A stretch of 64,000 nt of DNA, from assembly GCF_010686725.1 (NCBI RefSeq), contig NZ_JAAGWZ010000003.1, forward strand, positions 124,001 to 188,000, given 5' to 3'. Positions 34,637 to 43,185 of the stretch are shown here, in pieces. Source of the DNA: Galbitalea soli (lineage in GTDB: Bacteria; Actinomycetota; Actinomycetes; Actinomycetales; Microbacteriaceae). The stretch's first letter is position 1, and each line of letters opens with the position of its first letter. The notes beneath the pieces were generated by a model that worked only from the letters and a program-made list of their open reading frames with translations, was not told the origin of the DNA and ran no database searches. Both the position numbers and the translations under genes were made by a program.

Positions 34637-35314
34637 ATGAAAGTCGACACTCCGGCACCGGGGCGCCCGCTCACCGCGTCCGATGGCGTCACCGTGGAAC
34701 AGGTTCGTCTCGCGCGACTCGGCGAGACGATTCTTCCGCCGACGTCGCTTCGTGCGGGGCCCGGCGAGGCCGTCGCGATCACCGGGCCGAACGGAGCCGG
34801 CAAGACCACACTCCTGAGAGCCATCGCTGGGATCGAGCGACTCGATAGCGGGAGCGTGGTTGTCGACGGAATACGAGCGGACGAGCGATCCGCGGAGTTC
34901 CGGCGGGCGGTCGCCTCATTGATCGGGCGACCCTCCACCGCCCGTGACCTCACTGTCCATGAACACCTCGCTATCGTCGCGATGACATGGGGTGCAGCGC
35001 GCGACGAGGCCGCCGCCGCCGCAGATGGGGTGATCGATGAATGCGCGATCACGGAGCTCCGGCAGCGATTCCTCCACGAGGTGTCATCTGGGCAGGCACA
35101 GTTGATCCACCTTGCTCTCACGCTCGTGCGGCCGTTCCGCATTCTTCTGCTCGATGAACCCGAGCAACGGCTTGATGGCGCGCGCCGAGACCGCGTTGCG
35201 GAGATACTCGCCGCGCGCCTTCATGCGGGCGCCACGGTTGTCTATGCAACACACAGCGCGGCCCTGATTGAAGCGCTCGGCAGCAGAACCGCGCGTATCG
35301 GCAACGCGGCATGA
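34637..35314 (+). CDS. ABC transporter ATP-binding protein
   Basis: This 225-residue ATPase has Walker A GPNGAGKTT, signature SSGQAQLIHLALTLVRP (SSGQ in place of LSGGQ), Walker B RILLLDEPEQRLD and the switch His in YATHSAAL. ATG 34637 is preceded by GAGGA; the frame is open to a GTG at 34607 but that start lacks a ribosome binding site. It overlaps the permease gene by ATGA. An AT-rich patch at about 34515-34556 with GATAAAT is the likely promoter. It powers the 12-helix partner encoded next; probably an exporter. Confidence 0.88.
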   Translation: MKVDTPAPGRPLTASDGVTVEQVRLARLGETILPPTSLRAGPGEAVAITGPNGAGKTTLLRAIAGIERLDSGSVVVDGIRADERSAEFRRAVASLIGRPSTARDLTVHEHLAIVAMTWGAARDEAAAAADGVIDECAITELRQRFLHEVSSGQAQLIHLALTLVRPFRILLLDEPEQRLDGARRDRVAEILAARLHAGATVVYATHSAALIEALGSRTARIGNAA

Positions 35315-36828
35315 CAGGGTCAGCCCTCAGGGCGCGCGTCGGCGCTGTTCGGGCGGTCCGATCTCGCGGGACCGCCCGAGAGTCCGCCTACATCCTGTAC
35401 GCGGGCGCGCTCCTGGCCGCCGTTGTTTTCGCCCCCATCGGAAAGGCCCTGGTCGGCGTTCTGGCTGACTCGTCGACGATCGTCGCGCTCACGTCGCACG
35501 GTGCAGGTGTGGGGGTTGAGGCCATCGCCGGCGGCCTCGTCGTCGTCTCTCTGCTCGTGGGGACGATGCGGGGGCCCGCCCTCCGGCCACCCTACGAGAC
35601 CTGGGTGCTCGCAGGGGCGGACATTCCTCGCCGAGTGACCTTCCGCAACCCGGTCGGGCGCGCGCTCGCCGCGACCACTCTCAGCCTGGTCGTCACAGCG
35701 GCCGTCATCGGCGCGCGGCTTCTGAGTGCCGGCCGTTCGCCCCTCCCAATGGCGGTGGGTTTCGTCATCGCGGCTGCCTGCTGGGGAATCGTCGTGGGGG
35801 TGGCCTGGCTCGTGGGCCAACGGCTGACACCGCAGCAGTCACGGTTCGCTGCCGTCTCCGTCGCCGTGGCGACGTCCGTCGGTGTCGCCTGGCCGGTGCT
35901 GGCGCCCGCGCTCCCCTGGGCATGGGTCGGCGCGAGCTACCCGCACGGTCACAGTGCCGTCATGGTGTGGCCGATCTTCGCGCTCCTCTTCATCGCATCC
36001 TGCGCGCTCGCGACCGTCGGCCGCATTCTCGACGGGCTCTCCGGGCCACGTCTCGTCGCGCAGGCCGAGCAGTGGGCCACGCTCGGTGCCTACAGCGGAG
36101 TCGGAGACATGAGGACAGCCCTCGCGCAGCTGCGCCCGCACCCGGGTGTCGGACGGTCATGGCGGGCCATCCGCGCGCGGTCGTTGGCCATCACCTTCCT
36201 CGTGCGCGATGCCGTCGGCGCGGCGCGAACGCCATGGCGATGCGCGATGGCGACGCTCAGCGTCGCCGGTTCAGCGCTGGCGTGGTGCGTTGCGTCGACG
36301 GCGCCCGGTCAGCTGCGGCTCCCCATGGACCTGGCCGCCGCGGTCGTGTGCTTCTCAGGCATCGGCGCGTGGTCCGATGGGCTTCGCCACGCCGCCGAAT
36401 CACGGCAGTCCCGCAGTCTGTACGGACTTGGGGCCGGCCGGCTCATTCGTCTTCATCTCGCGTTCCCGGTTCTGGCAGCTGTGGCGTCTGCCCTCATCGG
36501 CGCGGGAGTTGCGGTCGCGGTGGGTGCACCGGTCGGCGGAGCGCTCACTGCCGTGAGCTCCGCGGTGACCATCGTGGCGGTGCGCGTCGCGGACTCGGCC
36601 AAAGGAACGATGCCGCTCGCTCTGCTTGCCCCGATCTCGACTCCCTTGGGCGATTTCGGCGGCGCGGTCATCCTGCTGTGGCAGTCCGACGCTGTTCTCT
36701 TCGTCGCTGTCACGATCGGTTCCACTGTGGCGGTCGCCTCGGATGCTCCACTCGCAATCGCCGTTCTGGCCCCCGTGATCGCTGTCGCGGCGGGCGTCGC
36801 GTGGTGGCGCCTCCGCCGACCGCGCTAG
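35311..36828 (+). CDS. ABC exporter membrane subunit (DUF6297-like)
   Basis: This 505-residue protein has about 12 hydrophobic segments and no soluble domain. It is of the size and layout of the actinobacterial DUF6297 proteins that pair with a single ATPase; I make that assignment by general resemblance only. It starts in the ATPase stop (ATGA). No substrate-binding protein is near, which supports export or an ATP-driven membrane function. It overlaps the converging exonuclease gene by 4 bp. Its codon usage is slightly less GC-biased than the neighbours. Confidence 0.65.
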   Translation: MTGSALRARVGAVRAVRSRGTARESAYILYAGALLAAVVFAPIGKALVGVLADSSTIVALTSHGAGVGVEAIAGGLVVVSLLVGTMRGPALRPPYETWVLAGADIPRRVTFRNPVGRALAATTLSLVVTAAVIGARLLSAGRSPLPMAVGFVIAAACWGIVVGVAWLVGQRLTPQQSRFAAVSVAVATSVGVAWPVLAPALPWAWVGASYPHGHSAVMVWPIFALLFIASCALATVGRILDGLSGPRLVAQAEQWATLGAYSGVGDMRTALAQLRPHPGVGRSWRAIRARSLAITFLVRDAVGAARTPWRCAMATLSVAGSALAWCVASTAPGQLRLPMDLAAAVVCFSGIGAWSDGLRHAAESRQSRSLYGLGAGRLIRLHLAFPVLAAVASALIGAGVAVAVGAPVGGALTAVSSAVTIVAVRVADSAKGTMPLALLAPISTPLGDFGGAVILLWQSDAVLFVAVTIGSTVAVASDAPLAIAVLAPVIAVAAGVAWWRLRRPR

Positions 36829-37661
36829 AAGATCATCGGGCGATCGTCGTCATCCTCGGTCTCGACGTCGAGGTCGACGACGACGGGAACGTGGTCGCTC
36901 GGGGCGTCGCCCTTGCGCTCCTCGCGGTCGATCCGCGCCGCGGTGACGAGCTCGTCGAAGGCCGCGGAGCCGAGGATGAAGTCGATGCGCATGCCCTCGT
37001 TGCGGGGGAAGCGCAACTGCTGATAGTCCCAGTAGGTGTAGCCCTCCACGCCGCGGGAGCGGAGCGCATCGATGAGCCCGGCCGTCTCCAGCGCGTGGAA
37101 GGCGTCGCGCTCCGGCTGGCTCACGTGGGTCTTGCCCTCGAAGGCGGCGATGTCCCACACGTCGTGGTCGAAGGGCGCGATGTTGAAATCGCCCATCAGT
37201 GCGATCGGCTGGCCGGGGTGTGCGGTCATCCACTCGGAGGTCGCCTCACGCAGCCGGTCCAGCCACTCCAGCTTGTAGGGGTAGTGCGGGTTGTCGAGCT
37301 CGCGGCCGTTGGGCACGTAGAGGCTCCAGAGCCGGATGCCCGCCACCGTCACCCCGAGGGCGCGCGCCTCGACCGGGAGCTCGCCGGCGTCATCGACCTT
37401 GCCGAAGCCGGGAGCCGCGGGGAACCCGACCGTGACCTCCTCGATCGGGAGCCGACTCGCGAAGGCGACCCCGTTCCACTGGTTGAGACCGTGCAGCTCG
37501 ACGTCGTAGCCGGCCTCCGCGAACGCCTCGAACGGGAACTGGCTCTCCTTGCACTTGATCTCCTGCATGGCCAGCACGTCGACATCCTCACGCACGAGCC
37601 AGTCGACGACCCTCCCGACTCGGGTGCGGATCGAGTTCACATTCCAGGTCGCCACGCGCAT
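36825..37661 (-). CDS. xth: Exodeoxyribonuclease III (AP endonuclease)
   Basis: This 278-residue EEP-superfamily nuclease cuts at abasic sites and trims 3' blocks in base-excision repair. It opens MRVATWNVNSIRTR, has the metal Glu in MQEIKCKESQFPFEAF, the Tyr-Asn block in WSLYVPNGRELDNPHYPYKLEW, the catalytic GDFNIAPFDHDVWD and ends with RIDFILGSAAFDELV and the SDHVPVVVDL motif. MGMRV at 37667 is an alternative start. It stands alone. Confidence 0.95.
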   Translation of the reverse strand: MRVATWNVNSIRTRVGRVVDWLVREDVDVLAMQEIKCKESQFPFEAFAEAGYDVELHGLNQWNGVAFASRLPIEEVTVGFPAAPGFGKVDDAGELPVEARALGVTVAGIRLWSLYVPNGRELDNPHYPYKLEWLDRLREATSEWMTAHPGQPIALMGDFNIAPFDHDVWDIAAFEGKTHVSQPERDAFHALETAGLIDALRSRGVEGYTYWDYQQLRFPRNEGMRIDFILGSAAFDELVTAARIDREERKGDAPSDHVPVVVDLDVETEDDDDRPMIF

Positions 37662-37787
37662 ACCCATAACGGTAGTTGCTGCGCGCGACACGCAGGCCCG
37701 ACGACGATCCCAGCTCGCCCCCGCACAGATCCGTCGTGCGCGCCCTCCCGCAAACGGGGGGTACCGCGTGGCAGAGTTCTCCTCGAG

Positions 37788-38420
37788 ATGACCCGACAAC
37801 TCTCGCCCGGTACCGACGCGCCCGCGCCGCGCACGCTCGACGAACTCGACGCGCAGGCGCGCCGTGCGAGCACGCGCCCGCCGCTCGTCGTCACAGTGAT
37901 CGGTGCGGCCGTGATCGCGGTCGCCGGGGCGCTCTTCGTCGCGGCGGCGATGCACCCCGCCGTCATCACCGCGGTGCTGCAGGCCGGTGGCGTGACGATG
38001 GGCCCGGGTCGCGGTGGCCAACTGCCCACCGAGGCCTATCACGGGATGCCCAGCGCGACCCCCACGCCCAGGCCGTCGGGCCATCCCGCGGTTCCGCGCC
38101 TGCCGCTCACGAGCCTCATCGTGCGGCACCACGGCGGATCGGGTGGCGGGGCCGGCGGGCCGGTCATCCCGCCGACGACGGGGACCCCCACCCCGGCGCC
38201 CACCCCCACCCCCACGCCGACACCGACGCCCACGTCGACCCCCACCGACACCCCCACCCCCACTGACACCCCGACTCCGACGGATACCCCGACCCCGACG
38301 GACACCCCGACTCCGACGGATACCCCGACCCCGACGGATACCCCGACCGACCCGGCCACCCCCACCGACCCGGCCACCCCCACGGATCCCGCGACGCCCG
38401 CGGATCCCGTCGTGGCCTGA
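37788..38420 (+). CDS. Membrane-anchored Thr/Pro-rich protein with a QLPT motif
   Basis: This 210-residue protein has a ~32-residue N-terminal cytoplasmic part, one transmembrane helix (about 33-54) and an outside part. Just outside is [14 protein letters not shown] (73-86). A Gly-rich hinge follows and then a long tail made of TPTPTD and TDPATP repeats, likely extended and possibly glycosylated or wall-spanning. The ATG at 37788 has only weak upstream signals. The next gene encodes a shorter protein with the same order and the same motif. I do not recognise either family. The long open frame upstream of 37788 is an artefact of high GC. Confidence 0.65.
   Translation: MTRQLSPGTDAPAPRTLDELDAQARRASTRPPLVVTVIGAAVIAVAGALFVAAAMHPAVITAVLQAGGVTMGPGRGGQLPTEAYHGMPSATPTPRPSGHPAVPRLPLTSLIVRHHGGSGGGAGGPVIPPTTGTPTPAPTPTPTPTPTPTSTPTDTPTPTDTPTPTDTPTPTDTPTPTDTPTPTDTPTDPATPTDPATPTDPATPADPVVA
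38250..38339 (+). repeat. 18-bp tandem repeat coding for TPTPTD units
   Basis: Five 18-bp units (starts 38250, 38268, 38286, 38304, 38322) of the form ACCCCGACYCCGACGGAY lie in frame in the preceding gene. The inner copies differ by one or two bases in third positions, so the array is young and could change length by slippage without shifting the frame. Confidence 0.85.
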
Positions 38421-38494
38421 TGCCGCTGGAACCACCGGTCCACCCACTAACGGGGAATTCCGCCGCAGGCGCGAGCAGAATACGGTCGAATCAC

Positions 38495-38779
38495 ATGAGA
38501 CCCGAAGACTCAGACGACCCCCAGGCCCGCGCGGCCGATCGGCGCGACAACCGTCGCGCCCTCGCCGTCGCGCTCGCCGCGGTGCTCGTCGTCGGGGTCG
38601 CGGGCGCCGCCCTGCTGAGCCAGCAGGCGGGCCCCCACGTGGCGGCGCCGGCCCCCACCCCGCACACGAGCCTCGCGCCCGGTCGCCAGTTGCCGACGGC
38701 GCCGTTCCACGGCGACGGCGATGCCGACACGGGCACGGACACGCCCCTCACGACGACCCCGCCCACGCCCTCCCGATAG
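38495..38779 (+). CDS. Small membrane-anchored protein with the same QLPT motif
   Basis: This 94-residue protein has a charged N-terminus (RPEDSDDPQARAADRRDNRR), one transmembrane helix (about 21-42) and a Pro/Thr-rich exterior. PGRQLPTAPFHG at 62-73 matches [14 protein letters not shown] in the preceding protein. The start is ATG 38495 with a -10-like TACGGT close by, so the transcript may be leaderless or very short-led. No known domain. The order, topology and motif shared with the gene at 37788 suggest duplication of one ancestor. Confidence 0.6.
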   Translation: MRPEDSDDPQARAADRRDNRRALAVALAAVLVVGVAGAALLSQQAGPHVAAPAPTPHTSLAPGRQLPTAPFHGDGDADTGTDTPLTTTPPTPSR

Positions 38780-38812
38780 CCGCCCCGGCCCGCCCGTCAG
38801 TATTCTGGGGGT

Positions 38813-39364
38813 ATGACCGACGCGAAGCAGCAACTGATCGACTTCATCTCGGCCGAGGCCGTGTTCCACGGCGACTTCACGCTGACCAGCGGCAAGAAGG
38901 CCAGCTACTACATCGACCTGCGCAAGGTGAGCCTCGACGCCCGGGTGGCGCCGCTCATCGGCCAGGTCATGACCGAGCTCATCGCGGGGGTTCCCGACGT
39001 CTACGCGGTCGGCGGGCTCACCATGGGTGCCGACCCGATCGCGGCCGCGGTTCTGCACCAGTCCGCCGCGCTGGGCAAGGGTTACCACGCCTTCGTCGTG
39101 CGCAAGGAGCCGAAAGACCACGGGCGCGGCAAGCAGGTCGAGGGCCCCGACCTCGCGGGCAAGCGCGTGATCGTGCTCGAGGACACCTCCACGACCGGCG
39201 GCTCGCCGCTCAAGGCGATCGAGGCGCTCGAGAAGGTCGGTGCCGACGTCGTCGCCGTCGCGGTCGTCGTCGACCGTGACACGGGAGCCCAGCAGGTGAT
39301 CGAGGCGGCGGGCTACCCCTACCTCTACGCGATCGGATTGAGCGACCTGGGGCTCGCCCCGTGA
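38813..39364 (+). CDS. pyrE: Orotate phosphoribosyltransferase
   Basis: This 183-residue type I PRTase makes orotidylate from orotate and PRPP in pyrimidine synthesis. The PRPP loop is VIVLEDTSTTGGSPLKAIEAL, and FTLTSGKKASYYIDLRKVSLD near the N-terminus is the PyrE signature. VRKEPKDHGRGKQVEG forms the flexible catalytic loop. It lies apart from the main pyr operon and overlaps the following membrane-protein gene by GTGA. Confidence 0.95.
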   Translation: MTDAKQQLIDFISAEAVFHGDFTLTSGKKASYYIDLRKVSLDARVAPLIGQVMTELIAGVPDVYAVGGLTMGADPIAAAVLHQSAALGKGYHAFVVRKEPKDHGRGKQVEGPDLAGKRVIVLEDTSTTGGSPLKAIEALEKVGADVVAVAVVVDRDTGAQQVIEAAGYPYLYAIGLSDLGLAP

Positions 39365-40665
39365 GTCGCGATCGCGGGGGCGACGACGAGGACTGGCTGG
39401 CCCGCCAGTTCGACCCGGCGACGGCCGATGACGCGGATGACCGCGCCGAGGTCACCCCGCCCCCCGCACCGGGCTTCTCCTGGGGCCTGACCCCCCGCTC
39501 GGCCGCGCCCGCCCCTCCCGCTGCGACCCCGCCGCCGGCTCCACCGCCCGCGGCGGCTGGGCCGGCAGTGCCGCCTCCGCCGGTCGTCCCCCCGGAAGAC
39601 GTCTCGACTCAGGCGATGACCGCCCCGATCCTCTCGCCACGGCCCGCTCCCGGGCCGGCCGCGGCGCCCGCCACGCCCGTTGTCCCGCCCCCGGCCGTGC
39701 CCCGCGCGGCACCCGCCGGGCCGCCCCCGGGAGCCGCGCAGCTCCCGGCGTCCGACGCCACCCAGCCGATGTCGCTCGACGAGATCGCGGAGGTGCAGGC
39801 CGCCGCGCCACCGCCGCTTGCCGAGCCGCCCCGCGCCGACCCCACCATGCCGAAGTCGACGGTGTACGAACCGGCGCCCGACTGGGATCCCTTCGCCTCG
39901 CGGGCCATGCCGATCCTCAACGCGCCGGAGCCGACCGCGCCCGCCGCGCCTCACGACCCGACCTCGGCGATCGACGCCCTCTTCGGCGACTCGCGGTTCC
40001 GTGAGTACGAAGACACCCCGCTCCTGCCCACCGTCGCCCCGCAACTGGTCGGCTCGCAGTACGCGCGCGACCTTCAGCCGCGCGAGCACGCCCCCCTCAC
40101 CGGGACGCAGAAGACGCTGATGGGGGTCGCGAGCGCGCTGCTCGCGGTACTCGCTCTCGTCGTCCTCTACATCATCGGTACTCAGTGGGGCGCCGCGTCG
40201 ACCCAGGCCGCGACGACCGGACCGTCATCGTCGCCCACCGCCGCGGCTCCCACGCCGACGCCGGGCACGGGTCCGGTCGCCGCCGGCACGCACTCGTGGA
40301 CGGAACTGCGGGGAGGGGAGTGCATCCAGCCCTTCACCTCGCCATGGGCGACCAGCTTCCGGGTCGTCGACTGCACGGCCGACCACGACGCCCAGATGAT
40401 CTACCGGGGCACGCTCCCCGAGGCGAGCGGCGCCCCCTATCCGGCGGCCGGCCAGCTGCAGACCGAGATCACCCCGATGTGCAGCGCCCCGACCGTGCTG
40501 GACTACGCGGCGGCGAAGTCGCTCACCGACGCGGTCGTCGCGGTCTCCTACCCCGCCACCGCGGCGGACTGGAACAAGGGCGACCGCACCTTCTTCTGCT
40601 TCATCACGACCGCGTCGGGCGGCAATCTGCCCAGCGACCTCGCGATGACCGCGCCGACCAAGTAG
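39361..40665 (+). CDS. Proline-rich single-pass membrane protein with septum-formation-like domain
   Basis: This 434-residue protein has a long disordered Pro/Ala-rich cytoplasmic part (to about residue 245), one transmembrane helix (TLMGVASALLAVLALVVLYI) and an extracytoplasmic domain of about 130 residues with four cysteines (GECIQPF, VVDCTADHDAQMIY, PMCSAPTVLDY, TFFCFITT). The GECIQPF and VVDCTADHD pieces resemble the actinobacterial septum-formation domain (PF13845 type). It starts in the pyrE stop (GTGA). A role in envelope growth or division is inferred from the domain resemblance only. Confidence 0.7.
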   Translation: MSRDRGGDDEDWLARQFDPATADDADDRAEVTPPPAPGFSWGLTPRSAAPAPPAATPPPAPPPAAAGPAVPPPPVVPPEDVSTQAMTAPILSPRPAPGPAAAPATPVVPPPAVPRAAPAGPPPGAAQLPASDATQPMSLDEIAEVQAAAPPPLAEPPRADPTMPKSTVYEPAPDWDPFASRAMPILNAPEPTAPAAPHDPTSAIDALFGDSRFREYEDTPLLPTVAPQLVGSQYARDLQPREHAPLTGTQKTLMGVASALLAVLALVVLYIIGTQWGAASTQAATTGPSSSPTAAAPTPTPGTGPVAAGTHSWTELRGGECIQPFTSPWATSFRVVDCTADHDAQMIYRGTLPEASGAPYPAAGQLQTEITPMCSAPTVLDYAAAKSLTDAVVAVSYPATAADWNKGDRTFFCFITTASGGNLPSDLAMTAPTK

Positions 40666-40671
40666 CGGGGC

Positions 40672-41469
40672 TCAGACGTCCGACTCGACGGGCTCCGGGT
40701 CGAGCAGATCGGCGACGCTGTTCAGCACCTCCGCCGGGCGGAACGGGTATTTCTGAATCTCGGCCTCATCGCTGATCCCGGTCAGCACCAGGATCGTGTG
40801 CAGGCCCGCCTCGATCCCCGCGACCACGTCGGTGTCCATGCGGTCGCCGATCATCCCGGTGTTCTCGGAGTGCGCGCCGATCTTGTTCATGGCGGAACGG
40901 AACATCATCGGGTTCGGCTTGCCGACGACGTAGGGCTCCTTGCCCGTGGCCTTGCTGATGAGCGCGGCGACGGCTCCCGTCGCGGGCAGCGGACCCTCGG
41001 CGCTCGGCCCCGTCGCGTCGGGGTTGGTCACGATGAACCGCGAGCCGTCGCCGATCAGCCGGATCGCCTTCGTGATCGCCTCGAAGGAGTAGTTCCGGGT
41101 CTCACCGACGACCACGTAGTCGGGGGCGGTCTCGGTCATGACGAACCCCGCCTCGTGCAGCGCGGTCGTGAGGCCGGCCTCCCCGATGACGAAGGCGGAG
41201 CCGCCGGGGATCTGCGCGGCCAGGAAGTCGGCCGTCGCGAGTGCGGAGGTCCAGATGCGGTCCTCCGGCACGATGAGGCCCGAGGCGCGCAACCGGGCGC
41301 TCAGGTCACGCGGCGTGAAGATCGAGTTGTTGGTGAGCACCAGGTAGGGCTTGTCCTGGTCGCGCCACTGCTCCAGCAGCTCGGCCGCGCCCGGGACGGG
41401 GTGGTTCTCGTGGACGAGCACGCCGTCCATGTCGGTCAGCCAGCATTCGACTTCGCTGCGATCGGTCAT
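40672..41469 (-). CDS. HAD-superfamily hydrolase, NagD-like (subfamily IIA)
   Basis: This 265-residue phosphatase has the HAD motif I DMDGVLVHENHPV, motif II YLVLTNNS, the Lys in VGKPNPMMF and motif III MIGDRMDTDVVAGIEAG. The capping domain between motifs II and III identifies type IIA (NagD/PNPP group), which acts on small phosphates such as p-nitrophenyl phosphate or nucleotides. It follows the methyltransferase gene by 4 nt, so the two form an operon; no functional link is clear. Confidence 0.9.
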   Translation of the reverse strand: MTDRSEVECWLTDMDGVLVHENHPVPGAAELLEQWRDQDKPYLVLTNNSIFTPRDLSARLRASGLIVPEDRIWTSALATADFLAAQIPGGSAFVIGEAGLTTALHEAGFVMTETAPDYVVVGETRNYSFEAITKAIRLIGDGSRFIVTNPDATGPSAEGPLPATGAVAALISKATGKEPYVVGKPNPMMFRSAMNKIGAHSENTGMIGDRMDTDVVAGIEAGLHTILVLTGISDEAEIQKYPFRPAEVLNSVADLLDPEPVESDV

Positions 41470-41473
41470 GGGG

Positions 41474-42436
41474 TCATCGTACTAAGGCCTCGCCGGCACC
41501 CGGGAACCGCAGGTGCCGCGGCCCCTCGCCCAGGCGTGCCCGCATGACCTCGACGGCGTCGGCACTCGCGTCGACGGCGACATAGCGTCGGCCGAGCTGC
41601 TGCGCGACGGCTGCGGTGGTGCCGCTCCCGGCGAAGAAGTCCAGTACCCAGTCGCCGGGCGCGCTCGACGCCTGGATGATCCGCCGCAGCACCCCCTCCG
41701 GCTTCTGGGTCGCGTACCCGGTGCGCTCGCGCCCGTTGGTGCTGACGATCGTGTGCCACCAGACATCGGTCGGCAGCTTGCCGCGGGCCACCTTCTCCGG
41801 AGTCACGAGCCCGGGCGCCATGTAGGGCTCGCGATCGACCTCGGCGTTGTCGAAGAAGTAGGTCTTCGGGTTCTTCACGTAGACGAGGATCGTGTCGTGC
41901 TTCGCCGGCCACCGTCCCTGGGCCTTCGCCCCGTAGTCGTAGGCCCAGATGATCTCGTTGAGGAAGCAGTCCCGGCCGAACAGTGCATCGAGGGCGACCT
42001 TCGCGTAGTGCACCTCGCGGTAGTCGAGGTGCAGGTAGAGGGTGCCCCGATCGTCGAGCAGCCGCCAGGCCTCCTCGAGTCGCGGCTCCAGAAACTCCCA
42101 GTAGTCGGCGAACTCGTCGTTGTAGGAGTAAAGAGTTCCCTTGACCGAGCTGTAGGCCTGGCCCTTGAAGCCGACGCGCGATCGGCCCGCGGCCTCCGCC
42201 CCGCCGCCCTCGGCCCCCGGGTCGGCAGCAGTCGCTGCTGACGTTCGGCCCGCGGCCCCCGCGCCCGGGATCCGCCGCGTACTGAGCGCCTGCAGCGATT
42301 GCGTGCGGCCCGTGTTGAACGGCGGGTCGAGGTAGATCAGTCGGAACGCCGCGTCGGGCAGGGTGCGCGACACCGCGAGGTTGTCGCCGTGGATGACCAG
42401 GTCGGGCCCCTCGGGGCTCCAGGTGCGGTCATCCAT
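41474..42436 (-). CDS. Orphan DNA methyltransferase, beta-class order
   Basis: This 320-residue N4-cytosine or N6-adenine methyltransferase has catalytic motif IV DPPFNTG (residues 37-43) before the SAM-binding motif I DFFAGSGTT (266-274), the order of class beta. YATQKPEGVLRRIIQASSAPGDWVLDF is also typical. A low-complexity insert (about residues 48-88, Gly/Ala-rich) follows motif IV where class-beta enzymes hold a flexible part or target recognition begins. No restriction endonuclease or specificity gene is close, so it is an orphan that may mark DNA for regulation, or a remnant. ATG 42436 stands just after a GC-rich gap of 117 bp. Confidence 0.88.
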   Translation of the reverse strand: MDDRTWSPEGPDLVIHGDNLAVSRTLPDAAFRLIYLDPPFNTGRTQSLQALSTRRIPGAGAAGRTSAATAADPGAEGGGAEAAGRSRVGFKGQAYSSVKGTLYSYNDEFADYWEFLEPRLEEAWRLLDDRGTLYLHLDYREVHYAKVALDALFGRDCFLNEIIWAYDYGAKAQGRWPAKHDTILVYVKNPKTYFFDNAEVDREPYMAPGLVTPEKVARGKLPTDVWWHTIVSTNGRERTGYATQKPEGVLRRIIQASSAPGDWVLDFFAGSGTTAAVAQQLGRRYVAVDASADAVEVMRARLGEGPRHLRFPGAGEALVR

Positions 42437-42553
42437 GGTCCGACATTAACAGGGCCCGGCCGCCCCGCAGCGATCAGAACAGCCGAGCTGCCGATTCGTA
42501 GAGCCGGCGAGCCCACCGAACAGCGTCATCCGCCTCTCCCATCGAGCACGTCA

Positions 42554-43183
42554 CTACTCTTGAATTCGTCGCTCGGCATCCTTCACTTCATCGATGAGCG
42601 GAACGCCGTACAGGTGGCGCGCCTCCTTTCGCCAGGTCTCGACGATCGGTTCCCTCGCGCGGACGTGGTCGTCCAACTCAGCACGGGTCAGCGAGTAGAG
42701 CTGAACCGAATTGCCGGTCATGAGCGTTAGGTTCCGCGAGAGGTCATATTGTGCGTCATCTGCAGAATCGGCGGGCCGATCTCTCCACAACAGCAAGAGA
42801 TCGATGTCCGAGTCGGGGCGCGAATCGCCTCGTGCGACCGAGCCGAACACGCTCGCGGAGAGCGGTGGCGAGTCCCAACCACCCAGTTGATTCGAGATGT
42901 GCAGGTACAGACTCTCCCTCGCGGAATGGGCGAGCTCGATCGCGGGCCACAGCAGGTGGTCGCGGTTCGCGGAGAACAGGATCGCGTTGCCCAGGGGGCG
43001 CGCGGTGGCTAGGCCGTGCGCGACGAGTCGCTGCAGCGCGAGTCGCACGCCACTCACCGATCCACGGGAGACCGCGGCGGCGACGCGGCGCAGCGGCAGT
43101 TCGATGGGCGAGTCGGCCAGAATCGCCAACACCTCGCCATCGAGGGAGGGGATGAGTGACGAGAGGGGATTGCTCAGATCCAT
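42554..43183 (-). CDS. Winged-helix/MNT-type nucleotidyltransferase fusion protein
   Basis: This 209-residue protein joins an N-terminal winged helix (about residues 12-75: ELPLRRVAAAVSRGSVSGVRLALQRLVAHG) to a small nucleotidyltransferase domain with the minimal-NTase motif SVFGSVARGDSRPDSDIDLLLLW (GS at 114-115, the two metal aspartates in SDID at 126 and 128). A C-terminal helix follows (DEVKDAERRIQE). MNT-type enzymes act as antitoxins that AMPylate HEPN toxins, or as free nucleotidyltransferases; no HEPN gene is adjacent. A TATAGT -10 (43192-43197 on the minus strand) lies inside a 16-bp palindrome and 6 nt from the ATG at 43183, so the mRNA should be leaderless and self-repressed. Confidence 0.8.
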   Translation of the reverse strand: MDLSNPLSSLIPSLDGEVLAILADSPIELPLRRVAAAVSRGSVSGVRLALQRLVAHGLATARPLGNAILFSANRDHLLWPAIELAHSARESLYLHISNQLGGWDSPPLSASVFGSVARGDSRPDSDIDLLLLWRDRPADSADDAQYDLSRNLTLMTGNSVQLYSLTRAELDDHVRAREPIVETWRKEARHLYGVPLIDEVKDAERRIQE

Positions 43184-43185
43184 AT

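Noticed and set aside
34561-34848. Small ORF that could encode an exported peptide ahead of the ABC exporter
   Set aside because: It lacks a ribosome binding site, has no leader or core peptide features, and mostly overlaps the ATPase gene in another frame.
35922-38420. 832-codon open frame on the plus strand
   Set aside because: It runs through the third frame of the permease gene and antisense to exonuclease III. Only its end (from 37788) is coding.
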